A model generated the notes under the pieces. That model made no database searches and was not told where the DNA came from. It was given only the letters and a program-made list of their open reading frames with translations. Source: Candidatus Hydrogenedens sp. (GTDB lineage: Bacteria; Hydrogenedentota; Hydrogenedentia; Hydrogenedentales; Hydrogenedentaceae). From it: a DNA stretch of 12,564 nucleotides. Below, in pieces: positions 6,572 to 12,564 of this stretch (position 1 is its first letter; each line of letters begins with the position of its first letter). The stretch spans positions 1 through 12,564 of the forward strand of contig JAIWNQ010000265.1 in NCBI GenBank assembly GCA_020216745.1. Reading direction: 5' to 3'. The translations under genes were made by a program, and so were the position numbers.

Positions 6572-7705
6572 CTATTCCTGAACTCCTAATGTAAGTGTTT
6601 TTAACAATACATGTTCATTATATTCTTTTCCATTAACACGGAGTTTCAAGTCAAGCACTCCAGAGGTGCCTTTTTCTATCCCTTTAGGCATAACTTCTAT
6701 TTTGAGTCCCGTTGTATTAGAGAGAATATTTTGAATAGTAAAAATATCAGGGATAAATTGATGTGAAATAACCTCTATCGTTTCCGTTTCTGTTTCTGGC
6801 AAAATTTCGATTATATTCTTCATCGGGATATTTGATGGTGTAGGCATGATATTTAACGGTTTCGGAAATGGATAGTTTATTTTATAGGGTGCAATTACTG
6901 AACCTTTGACTTTTAATGGGACTTCTGGAAATCGGTCAATGTTTGTGCTTAAAAAGAATTCTCGTTTAAATTCACCTGGGGAAAGTTTCGGAGTTGTTTT
7001 TATGGTTAGCATGTATTCAATTGGCTCTTCTGATTTTATCTTTACCAAATCAGGAATCAAATCACTCTCTATGTTTTCTGGAAGATTCCTTTCATATATT
7101 TTAAAAATCTCTAATGGTTTCTTCATGAACTTTTGCGTTATATGAATCTTTTGTTCTAATAATGTTCCCTTTTGAAAATTACCAAACTGAACTTCTTCCG
7201 GTTCAAAAATAAATTCTGGCTCAATATGAGCCTTTACTTTAAGTTCTAACACTGGGTTTTTGTAATCGTTTGAGAAAATGGTGAGTGTCTTTTCTGAATA
7301 AAATCCCACAACACGAGATGGATAGATTGTAATAAGAATATATCCTTCGCCATTAGGAGGTATTACATTTTGTCCTGCAGGAATGGTACCCTGTGTGCAG
7401 GCACAGGATGTGCGAATATCTTTCAAACTTAATACCGCCTTACCTCTATTAAAGACTTTTAACTTTTTTGTCGTTTCTACATCGTTAGGAACAGTTCCCA
7501 TATCAAAAATAGAACCTGTTTCTAACTCAATTTGGGCAGTTTCACCTTGATTTGAACCCAGAGGTGGTAAAGAAGGTTGATACGGACTTTCAATCTGATT
7601 TTCTTCTGACCTTTGTTGTTGCGATTTTACAACAATGAACAAAACAAAGAGACAACATAGAAAAAGAACAGAAAAAACAATATATTGCGTTCTAAAAATT
7701 TTCAT
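6572..7705 (-). CDS. Membrane-anchored DUF1573 domain protein
   Basis: A 377-residue protein with an N-terminal signal-anchor helix (about 8-27) and a Gln/Pro/Ser-rich linker (28-58). A DUF1573 domain follows (about 62-160), shown by FDMGTV (67-72), NRGKAVLSL (86-94), the SCACT motif (100-104) and IPPNGEG (115-121). Beta-rich, Ig-like segments continue to the end (about 165-275 and 280-377). DUF1573 is related to the ASPM/SPD-2/Hydin fold and is common in secreted proteins of Bacteroidetes and Planctomycetes; its molecular role is unknown. The body should face the periplasm. The start is 10 nt after the kinase stop with no clear Shine-Dalgarno, which suggests coupling to the kinase. Why it is placed with sugar-activation genes is unclear. 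Confidence 0.88.
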   Translation of the reverse strand: MKIFRTQYIVFSVLFLCCLFVLFIVVKSQQQRSEENQIESPYQPSLPPLGSNQGETAQIELETGSIFDMGTVPNDVETTKKLKVFNRGKAVLSLKDIRTSCACTQGTIPAGQNVIPPNGEGYILITIYPSRVVGFYSEKTLTIFSNDYKNPVLELKVKAHIEPEFIFEPEEVQFGNFQKGTLLEQKIHITQKFMKKPLEIFKIYERNLPENIESDLIPDLVKIKSEEPIEYMLTIKTTPKLSPGEFKREFFLSTNIDRFPEVPLKVKGSVIAPYKINYPFPKPLNIMPTPSNIPMKNIIEILPETETETIEVISHQFIPDIFTIQNILSNTTGLKIEVMPKGIEKGTSGVLDLKLRVNGKEYNEHVLLKTLTLGVQE

Positions 7706-7715
7706 AAGGAAACAT

Positions 7716-8726
7716 TCAAAGCGATTTTAAGATTATTTTATACTTCTTTTCAAACGTTTCTAATCCAATCTCCAATTGTTGGTAAATGTCCTCATTAATA
7801 GGGAAATCAAGTTCCATCCCTAATAAAAGAGCACCAACCACTGGTTCATATATAGGCATAACTGGAACTGCAAGCGGACATTCACGATGTATAACGGTTG
7901 TCATAGCATCTTTTAATACAGGACTTATCCCCTTAAAAACACTTCCCGCCATAACCACATCAAAGGCATATCTTGTCATGTCTAAAATTCGGGCACACGC
8001 ATTAACCATTTCCCCTAAATAGCGACCTCCCCATTCCAAAATATCCGATGCAGTAGCATCCCCTTCATAGGCAGCATCAAAAACAAGCTTTGCCATCGGC
8101 TCTAAATCAAGATATGTCAGATTCCTCTTATACATTCGATAAAACAGTTCATCAACATCTTTACAACCTGATTTTTCCAAAAACTTATCTACTAATTTGG
8201 TGTAACCTATAATCTTATCTCGGTATCTCCAAACCGCACGTAATCCTTCCTGCCCTATACTTGACCCACTTACCTTATCTCCAAACTCCTCACTTATTCC
8301 GCCAACTCTCGCTTCTTTTCCCTCTTTATTCTTACCAGCACATACACAGCCTGTTCCACATGCGATTACAATACCGAATGGTTTTTTTGTTCCACCACGA
8401 AGCCCAGCCATCGAATCATTTCGAAAACATCGTGGTATATCCCCAAACATAGGCGTAAATATTTCATTTTCTAACATAACATAATCTTCTGGAATATCTG
8501 CCCCTGCTATTCCCATACCTATTCCGTTTATATCCGAAAGCGTTAATCCTGCTTCTGTTAATGCGGATGTTATGGCTTTATTTATTTCTTCTTTTGCTGA
8601 TTCCACTCCATAAGCTTCATAATTCCCAGCTCCAGCTCTGCCAAAACCTAATATTTTTCCTGTTTCGTCTCCTATTAATACAAATGTTTTTGTGCCACCT
8701 GCATCGATACCTAAATAATACCTCAT
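7716..8726 (-). CDS. BadF/BadG-family sugar kinase, N-acetylglucosamine kinase-like
   Basis: A 336-residue cytoplasmic ATPase of the ASKHA fold. The phosphate-1 loop is GIDAGGTKT (6-14), the catalytic Asp is D104 in FRNDSMAGL, the phosphate-2 loop is IACGTGCVCAGKN (121-133), and the adenosine motif is VMAGSVF (258-264). The segment GDKVSGSSIGQEGLRAVWR (149-167) is typical of N-acetylglucosamine kinases in this superfamily. It lacks the Cys-cluster of the (R)-2-hydroxyacyl-CoA dehydratase activators, so it is not an activase. The likely reaction is GlcNAc + ATP to GlcNAc-6-P, with glucosamine or another hexose also possible. AGAGG lies 8 nt before the ATG. It leads the cluster that ends with the pyrophosphorylase; no convincing promoter is visible between it and the terminator upstream. 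Confidence 0.88.
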   Translation of the reverse strand: MRYYLGIDAGGTKTFVLIGDETGKILGFGRAGAGNYEAYGVESAKEEINKAITSALTEAGLTLSDINGIGMGIAGADIPEDYVMLENEIFTPMFGDIPRCFRNDSMAGLRGGTKKPFGIVIACGTGCVCAGKNKEGKEARVGGISEEFGDKVSGSSIGQEGLRAVWRYRDKIIGYTKLVDKFLEKSGCKDVDELFYRMYKRNLTYLDLEPMAKLVFDAAYEGDATASDILEWGGRYLGEMVNACARILDMTRYAFDVVMAGSVFKGISPVLKDAMTTVIHRECPLAVPVMPIYEPVVGALLLGMELDFPINEDIYQQLEIGLETFEKKYKIILKSL

Positions 8727-8765
8727 AGTTAATTCCTCTTATTTTTTAGTTGCTTTACACAAGAA

Positions 8766-8797
8766 ACGCGCAGATACAAAATATTTTACCTGCGCGT
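8766..8797 (-). terminator. Hairpin terminator after cpoB
   Basis: ACGCGCAG (8766-8773) is exactly complementary to CTGCGCGT (8790-8797), giving an 8-bp GC-rich stem around a 16-nt AT-rich loop that can pair partly. Read on the minus strand the stem is followed by TTTCTTGTG, a short imperfect T tract. It starts 24 nt after the cpoB stop and lies before the kinase gene, so it would separate the pal-cpoB transcript from the sugar cluster. The weak T tract leaves room for read-through. Confidence 0.6.
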
Positions 8798-8821
8798 AGT
8801 TATAATACTGAAAAACAATTC

Positions 8822-9739
8822 TTATTGGGGAGATTTTTGTAACTTTTCCAGGTCTGCTCTTGCCTGGTCCGCGGCAGGAGAAGTTGGATATTTTTCAATA
8901 ACCTCTTTTAATAACTGTACTGCTTTCTCTGTTTGGCCTAATCTGGAATAGGCTACAGCCTCATTCTGTAAAGCAATGGGGACTTTACTATGGTTTGGAA
9001 AGTTATTCTTTAATGTCTCAAAATCTTGAATTGCGTCTTGATATCGATTTAGGTTAAACAAACATTTTGCTTTCCAGAACAAAGCGTTAGGAGTTGTCTC
9101 CTGAGTAGGAAACGTTTTAATGTGTTTGTCAAATCTTGCCAATGCTTCTTCATACTTTTCATTTGCAAAGAGATTTTGTGCCTCTTGATAGTCCTTTTGA
9201 GCATCTTGGACAGGCGGTGTCGTTGAAGTTGTTACAGGTTCTACAGTAGTGGGTGTCGCTGTTTTAGGTTGTGTCGTCTGTTGTTGCTGTTGAGCCTGAG
9301 GAGGTGGAGGAGGAGGCAATGTTTGAATTGGAGGTGCTTGTGCTGAACTTGGTGGTAAAATGTCTACATTTGCAACAACCTCTTTTGAAGGGCTTACTCC
9401 TGATGGAGGTGGAGTACCCCCTACAGATAGATTTAAATGACGATAAAGAGTGGATTTTAGTTCATTTAATTCTTTACTTAACTGATTTAACTTTATCTGA
9501 TTTTCTTCTATTGTCGACTTCAAATCCTTCATTATTTGGTCATTATTCTCTAACTTTACAGAAAGGTCTGCAAATGTAGTATTAATTCCGTCAAACCCCT
9601 TGTCCAATTTAGTTACACGGCGGTGCATATCATAAATTACTGTTTCAACTTGCTTACCACCTGTAGTTCCGCATGATGTTGATAAATATAAAACAATGAC
9701 AATTAGAGCATAAGATATACACCGCCATGTTGTATTCAT
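8822..9739 (-). CDS. cpoB: CpoB/YbgF-family periplasmic protein, predicted lipoprotein
   Basis: A 305-residue envelope protein. The N-terminal signal ends in LSTSC with Cys23, a relaxed lipobox, so it is probably lipidated; E. coli CpoB is a soluble periplasmic protein. A coiled coil with regular hydrophobic spacing spans about 35-97. A low-complexity linker follows (about 105-178) with six prolines, then QAQQQQQ and Thr/Pro-rich sequence. The C-terminal part (about 180-300) has three TPR units, each built around an A-x-x-x-F or related core followed by FP or YP (TFPTQ, NNFPNHS, EKYPTSP). CpoB links the Tol-Pal system to peptidoglycan synthesis at division. It follows pal by 36 nt with AGGAG 7 nt before the ATG. 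The polar/coil part fits YbgF trimers; the lipidation is inferred. Confidence 0.9.
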   Translation of the reverse strand: MNTTWRCISYALIVIVLYLSTSCGTTGGKQVETVIYDMHRRVTKLDKGFDGINTTFADLSVKLENNDQIMKDLKSTIEENQIKLNQLSKELNELKSTLYRHLNLSVGGTPPPSGVSPSKEVVANVDILPPSSAQAPPIQTLPPPPPPQAQQQQQTTQPKTATPTTVEPVTTSTTPPVQDAQKDYQEAQNLFANEKYEEALARFDKHIKTFPTQETTPNALFWKAKCLFNLNRYQDAIQDFETLKNNFPNHSKVPIALQNEAVAYSRLGQTEKAVQLLKEVIEKYPTSPAADQARADLEKLQKSPQ

Positions 9740-9775
9740 AAATAATCTCCTAATATGTTTTTAATTATAAAACTT

Positions 9776-10303
9776 TTACTGGGCACGATTAAACTCTACA
9801 CGACGATTTTTTGCCCATGCAGATTCATCATGTCCTGGGTCTGCTGGATATTCTTCACCATAACTAATTGTAACTAATCTTGATGCAGGGATACCTAACT
9901 TAATGAGATAGTCGCGAACCGCAAGTGCTCTACGTTCTCCCAAAGCAAGGTTATACTCTTGCGTTCCACGTTCATCACAATGTCCCGCTAATTGGATAAT
10001 GACATTCGGCACTTGCTTAATTTTTTCCGCATTCTTTTGCAATGTTGCAATAGCGTCTGGTCTTAATGCAGAACTATCAAAATCAAAGTATACAGTTTCT
10101 AACCCGTATTTACTGCCAGGAGTAAACAATAAACTTTCAAGATCCAACTCAGGTTGTCCCTCTCCACTCGGTTTCTCAGCAGTCGGTGTTTCAATTCCTG
10201 TATCAATAGGAGGGGTCTTCTTATGTTTACAACCCATTGCAAAAACTAATGTTACCGCTAAAATTAATGTGATAATTGTGTAATAAACGTTGTTTTTAAT
10301 CAT
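9776..10303 (-). CDS. pal: Peptidoglycan-associated lipoprotein Pal
   Basis: A 175-residue outer-membrane lipoprotein. The signal peptide ends at FAMGC with lipidated Cys25, and position +2 is Lys, so no inner-membrane retention signal is seen. A flexible Pro/Glu-rich spacer (27-55) leads to the OmpA-like domain (about 66-173). That domain has YFDFDSSALRPDA (72-84), the diaminopimelate-binding motif AGHCDERGTQEYNLALGERR (106-125, with Asp110 and Arg125), and AKNRRVEF (164-171). The GHCDERGT...LGERRA stretch is close to the E. coli Pal pattern. GGAG lies 8 nt before the ATG within AAAGGAGATTATCAC. It heads a two-gene unit with cpoB; tolQ, tolR, tolA and tolB are not in this window. Confidence 0.96.
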   Translation of the reverse strand: MIKNNVYYTIITLILAVTLVFAMGCKHKKTPPIDTGIETPTAEKPSGEGQPELDLESLLFTPGSKYGLETVYFDFDSSALRPDAIATLQKNAEKIKQVPNVIIQLAGHCDERGTQEYNLALGERRALAVRDYLIKLGIPASRLVTISYGEEYPADPGHDESAWAKNRRVEFNRAQ

Positions 10304-10394
10304 GTGATAATCTCCTTTTGTTGTTTAGTTTATTTGGAAACAAATATAATTCTTTCCTCTTTACACAATCTTATTTTCTGAGGAAGGTATCATT

Positions 10395-10424
10395 ATTATA
10401 GACTAAAATCGAATAGAAATACAA
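10395..10424 (-). promoter_or_regulatory. Sigma-70-type promoter for pal-cpoB
   Basis: On the minus strand there is TTGTAT (10424-10419), an 18-nt spacer and a perfect TATAAT (10400-10395). This predicts a start near 10388 and a leader of about 85 nt before the pal ATG. The match is good for a -10 box and fair for the -35. Confidence 0.65.
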
Positions 10425-10435
10425 GTCTTTTAGTC
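10401..10435. repeat. Inverted repeat around the pal -35 box
   Basis: GACTAAAA (10401-10408) and TTTTAGTC (10428-10435) are exact complements, 8 bp each, separated by 19 nt that hold the pal -35 hexamer. The right arm is part of a short direct repeat, AGTCTTT at 10424-10430 and again at 10432-10438. The spacing puts the arm centres 27 bp apart, about 2.5 helical turns. It could be a two-site operator; there is no direct evidence for a binding protein. Confidence 0.45.
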
Positions 10436-10475
10436 TTTGTTATTTATAATCATATAAACGTTGAAAAAGTTTTAA

Positions 10476-10497
10476 AAAACAAAAAATTTTTTGTTTT
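10476..10497. repeat. Perfect 22-bp AT-rich palindrome upstream of sufC
   Basis: The sequence is AAAAC, then A6T6, then GTTTT: each half (11 bp) is the exact complement of the other with no loop. It touches the proposed suf -35 box and lies between two divergent genes, so it is not placed as a terminator. The A6T6 core would bend or stiffen DNA, and the C and G flanks make it a symmetric site of operator size. Its function is unknown. Confidence 0.6.
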
Positions 10498-10523
10498 GTG
10501 TTATTTAATTGAAGTTCGATAAT
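10496..10523 (+). promoter_or_regulatory. Possible promoter for sufC-sufB
   Basis: TTGTGT (10496-10501), a 16-nt spacer and GATAAT (10518-10523) form the best sigma-70-like pair before sufC. The region is so AT-rich that other pairings exist, for example TAATAT two bases further on. The -35 overlaps the end of the palindrome, which would let a bound protein affect initiation. Confidence 0.4.
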
Positions 10524-10564
10524 ATTATTCAGATTAAATTAAAAAAATAACATTGGAAAATTTT

Positions 10565-11299
10565 ATGAGCAAAAGTATCCTCCAAATTGAAAATCTTTAC
10601 CTGAAGTTCCATGATAAGGAAATTTTAAGAGGTATTAATATTGAGATATGGGAAGGCCATATCCATGCCATAATAGGTCCAAATGGTGCAGGGAAGTCAA
10701 CTCTTGTTTCTACTATTATGGGTTTGCCTGGATACAATCCAGAAAAAGGAAAAATATTTTTTCTGGGAGAGGATATAACCAATACTCCTATTTATGATAG
10801 AGCCAAAAAAGGCTTAACATTGGCGTGGCAAGAACCTGCACGTTTTGAAGGTCTTTCCGTAAAGAAATTTATTCTAACAGGAGCAAAAAATAAATGTCAT
10901 AAAAAAGCAGAAGAAGTCCTTGAAATGGTTGGATTAGAGCCAGGAAAATATCTTGACAGAGCGGTTGATAAAACATTAAGTGGCGGAGAAAGAAAAAGAA
11001 TTGAATTGGCATCTATTATCGCTATGGAACCAAAACTTATTCTGCTTGACGAACCCGATTCAGGAATAGATATTGATGCATTACAAAAAATATTTACACT
11101 CTTACAACAATTAAAACAGCAAGGCATAACTGTGGCACTAATTACTCATAGCCTTTCTGTATTAAAACAGGCAGACCATGCATTCTTAATGTGTTGTGGT
11201 AAAGTCTTAGATAAAGGAAATGTAGATAGAATCGCTTCTTATTTCCAAAATAAATGTATTCCTTGTAATCATGGAAAATTACAAGATGAATCAATATAG
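10565..11299 (+). CDS. sufC: SufC-type Fe-S assembly ATPase (SmsC-like)
   Basis: A 244-residue cytoplasmic ABC ATPase without membrane segments, partner of the SufB-type scaffold. Walker A is GPNGAGKST (38-46), the Q-loop is AWQEPARFEGLSV (87-99), the signature is LSGGERKRIE (138-147), Walker B is LILLDEPDSG (158-167) and the switch His is His195. DSGIDIDAL (165-173) is the SufC hallmark that separates it from transport ATPases. The Q-loop differs from the usual AFQYP form of canonical SufC. The C-terminus has CIPCNH (231-236), a CxxC absent from E. coli SufC. I use ATG 10565: the TTG at 10553 has no ribosome site, while GGA precedes the ATG by 8 nt. It is followed 36 nt later by the SufB gene. 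The pairing and short forms suggest the minimal SmsCB type. Confidence 0.92.
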   Translation: MSKSILQIENLYLKFHDKEILRGINIEIWEGHIHAIIGPNGAGKSTLVSTIMGLPGYNPEKGKIFFLGEDITNTPIYDRAKKGLTLAWQEPARFEGLSVKKFILTGAKNKCHKKAEEVLEMVGLEPGKYLDRAVDKTLSGGERKRIELASIIAMEPKLILLDEPDSGIDIDALQKIFTLLQQLKQQGITVALITHSLSVLKQADHAFLMCCGKVLDKGNVDRIASYFQNKCIPCNHGKLQDESI

Positions 11300-11335
11300 A
11301 TAATTCTAAAACTGAATATAGGTAGGAAACCCAAA

Positions 11336-12310
11336 ATGACAAAGTCTGAATTAGTAATGGATATGTTAAAATCATTAGGAATAAATTTAAACCATGTATT
11401 TGCTGAAGATGTAGCTAAAATTCAGGTTCATCAAAATAAAGTTGTTGGTCTTCACCTTGTCCCCGGACTTAAAGTAACCGCAGATGAGTTAAGTGATGGG
11501 ATTGAAGCACAAATTATTATTGAAAAAGGTAAAAAAATTGATAAACCGATTCATATTTGCTTTGGGGTTCTACCCGAGGAAGGACTACAACGTGTAAAAT
11601 TACATATTTGTGCTGAAGAAGATTCAAAAGCAATGATTCTTGCTCATTGTACGTTCCCAAATGCTCGTAAAGTAAAACATATGATGGAAGCGGATATAGA
11701 AATCCAACCCAATGCCAGATATGCCTATTTCGAACGGCATATCCATGGTCCCGAAGGTGGTGTCAATGTTCTACCTAATGCAAAAATTTGTGTAGGTGAA
11801 AAAGCAGAATTCTCCACAGAATTCGAATTAATTAAAGGTTCCGCTGGAAATATTGAATTTAATTATGAAGTGACTGGAAAAGCACATAGCAAAACTGAAA
11901 TGACGGCCAGAATTTCTGGCTCTCATCAAGATACAATTAAATTGCACGAAACAGCTTATTTGATGGGGGAACATTCCGCTGGTGTGATTGTGTCTCATAT
12001 CGCATTAAGACACCAGGCAAAAGCTGAAGTTGAAAATACCTTAGTGGCAGAAGGACCTTATTCACGAGGACATGTAGATTGCAAAGAAATTGTTGTAGGT
12101 GACTCTTGGGCAAAGGCTGTTCCTATTGTATTAGTAAAACATCCCACCGCACATGTTACACATGAAGCGGCAATTGGCAGTGTGGATGCTAAACAATTAG
12201 TAACTCTAATGGCACATGGACTAAATGAAGAAGAAGCAACAGATGTTATTATTGATGGATTGTTAAATAAAAAACAGTCCTGGCAAAAAATACTGAGTGA
12301 AAATATATAA
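11336..12310 (+). CDS. sufB: SufB/SufD-family Fe-S scaffold, short (SmsB-like)
   Basis: A 324-residue cytoplasmic protein; canonical SufB has about 490 residues and SufD about 420. The right-handed beta-helix core runs from about 55 to 275 and the C-terminal SufC-binding helices from about 284 to 318 (AHGLNEEEATDVIIDGLL, 293-310). In RGHVDCKEIVVGD (244-256), Cys249 aligns with E. coli SufB Cys405, the essential sulfur-receiving residue. In VTHEAAIG (274-281), Glu277 aligns with SufB Glu434 and His276 with the SufD metal-site histidine. One subunit thus carries both SufB and SufD active residues, so a homodimer with two SufC is plausible. AGGA lies 8 nt before the ATG. No SufS, SufE or SufU is nearby, so the sulfur source must be encoded elsewhere or be sulfide. 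Confidence 0.93.
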   Translation: MTKSELVMDMLKSLGINLNHVFAEDVAKIQVHQNKVVGLHLVPGLKVTADELSDGIEAQIIIEKGKKIDKPIHICFGVLPEEGLQRVKLHICAEEDSKAMILAHCTFPNARKVKHMMEADIEIQPNARYAYFERHIHGPEGGVNVLPNAKICVGEKAEFSTEFELIKGSAGNIEFNYEVTGKAHSKTEMTARISGSHQDTIKLHETAYLMGEHSAGVIVSHIALRHQAKAEVENTLVAEGPYSRGHVDCKEIVVGDSWAKAVPIVLVKHPTAHVTHEAAIGSVDAKQLVTLMAHGLNEEEATDVIIDGLLNKKQSWQKILSENI

Positions 12311-12357
12311 CGTTTATTTCTTCTGCTGTCTCTAAATTTGTTACCCCAAAAAATAAG

Positions 12358-12443
12358 TGCCGGGAGAGGGAGTCGAACCCTCACGAGGGGTAAGCCTCGT
12401 CGGATTTTGAGTCCGATGCGTCTGCCAATTTCGCCATCCCGGC
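12358..12443 (-). tRNA. tRNA-Leu (anticodon CAA), CCA not encoded
   Basis: Class II tRNA of 86 nt on the minus strand. Acceptor GCCGGGA (12443-12437) pairs with TCCCGGC (12365-12359). The anticodon arm is TCGGA-CTCAAAA-TCCGA, giving CAA. The long variable arm CGAGGCTTACCCCTCG and T arm GAGGG-TTCGACT-CCCTC follow. The discriminator is A (12358), as required for Leu. The next bases are CTT, so CCA must be added by an enzyme. It is convergent with sufB, whose stop is 47 nt away; a T-rich stretch (TTATTTTTT) follows the tRNA. Confidence 0.96.
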
Positions 12444-12456
12444 ATTAATTTGTCTA

Positions 12457-12485
12457 ATTATAGAAAAAATAAAAATAAATTTCAA
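12457..12485 (-). promoter_or_regulatory. Sigma-70-type promoter for tRNA-Leu
   Basis: On the minus strand there is TTGAAA (12485-12480), a 17-nt spacer of nearly pure A/T and a perfect TATAAT (12462-12457), with 13 nt to the tRNA 5' end. This is the strongest promoter match in the window. The remaining 79 bases to the right edge are AT-rich and show no gene. Confidence 0.78.
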
Positions 12486-12564
12486 ATTTTATATAAAAAC
12501 ACCTTCTTTAAAGTAGTATTATAGATATTTATAGAATTGTATATGTTATTATATATATTTATAT

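Noticed and set aside
9271..9579. Plus-strand open frame of 102 codons
   Set aside because: Antisense to the low-complexity linker and coiled coil of CpoB; the Glu/Val-rich product is the reverse reading of Pro/Gln codons.
10500..10551. GTTATTT and AAATAAC as distant inverted arms before sufC
   Set aside because: Seven-base A/T-rich arms 38 nt apart are expected by chance in this composition.
10553..10564. Upstream TTG start for SufC
   Set aside because: No Shine-Dalgarno before it, and the ATG four codons later matches the usual SufC N-terminus and has GGA at a proper distance.
11142..11375. Minus-strand open frame spanning the sufC-sufB junction
   Set aside because: Antisense to two well-supported genes with no ribosome site or recognisable product.
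12058..12384. Minus-strand open frame of 108 codons
   Set aside because: Antisense to the conserved end of sufB and running into the tRNA-Leu gene.
12486..12564. AT-rich right end as a possible origin or promoter array
   Set aside because: Only simple TA-rich runs; no DnaA boxes, iterons or open frame can be supported.
1..12564. CRISPR array, insertion sequence, integrase or prophage parts
   Set aside because: No regularly spaced repeats, transposase motifs or att-like duplications of the tRNA ends were seen; two tRNAs alone do not show integration.

Overview
The window is AT-rich (about 35-40% GC by eye) and looks chromosomal. It comes from a Gram-negative, probably anaerobic or microaerophilic bacterium. 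The Gram-negative call rests on a Pal lipoprotein plus a CpoB/YbgF protein. The low-oxygen call is an inference from a Feo ferrous-iron uptake operon and a short two-gene SUF-type Fe-S system. The mix of a TMTC-like TPR membrane protein, a DUF1573 protein and a eukaryotic-type UDP-sugar pyrophosphorylase recalls Planctomycetes/Hydrogenedentota-like or other deep uncultured lineages. The phylum cannot be fixed from this sequence. Most genes have a recognisable Shine-Dalgarno sequence.

Layout: everything from 1 to 10303 is on the minus strand. Read in the direction of transcription (right to left) it holds four blocks. (1) pal and cpoB (10303 to 8822) have their own promoter at 10395-10424 and a hairpin terminator at 8766-8797. 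(2) A tight four-gene cluster (8726 to 4716) encodes a BadF-family sugar kinase, a membrane-anchored DUF1573 protein, a small double zinc-ribbon protein and a UAP-type nucleotidyltransferase, with gaps of 10, 4 and 1 nt. (3) A tRNA-Asp(GTC) has its own promoter. (4) An iron operon encodes a DtxR/MntR-family regulator, a small Cys-rich membrane protein, FeoA and FeoB; each gene overlaps the next. Behind it lies a TMTC-like multi-spanning protein that runs off the left edge of the window. Positions 1-1403 are therefore coding, not empty.

On the plus strand from 10565 to 12310 are sufC and sufB, transcribed divergently from pal. The sufB product is only 324 residues but carries the Cys and His-Glu residues of SufB. 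No SufD, SufS, SufE or SufU is nearby, so the pair fits the minimal SmsC-SmsB form of SUF. A convergent tRNA-Leu(CAA) with a clear promoter closes the window.

How the parts connect: the Feo operon brings Fe2+ into the cytoplasm under control of a metal-sensing repressor, which has a near-perfect 20-bp palindrome just upstream of its own gene. The SUF pair uses iron for Fe-S cluster assembly. The kinase and pyrophosphorylase suggest amino-sugar activation to a UDP-sugar, though a phosphomutase would be needed if the kinase makes the 6-phosphate. Pal and CpoB serve the outer membrane. I see no mobile element, CRISPR array or clear defence system. The less ordinary parts are the compact SUF pair, the altered metal site of the regulator, the eukaryotic-type pyrophosphorylase operon with its unknown zinc-ribbon protein, and the palindromes in the control regions.
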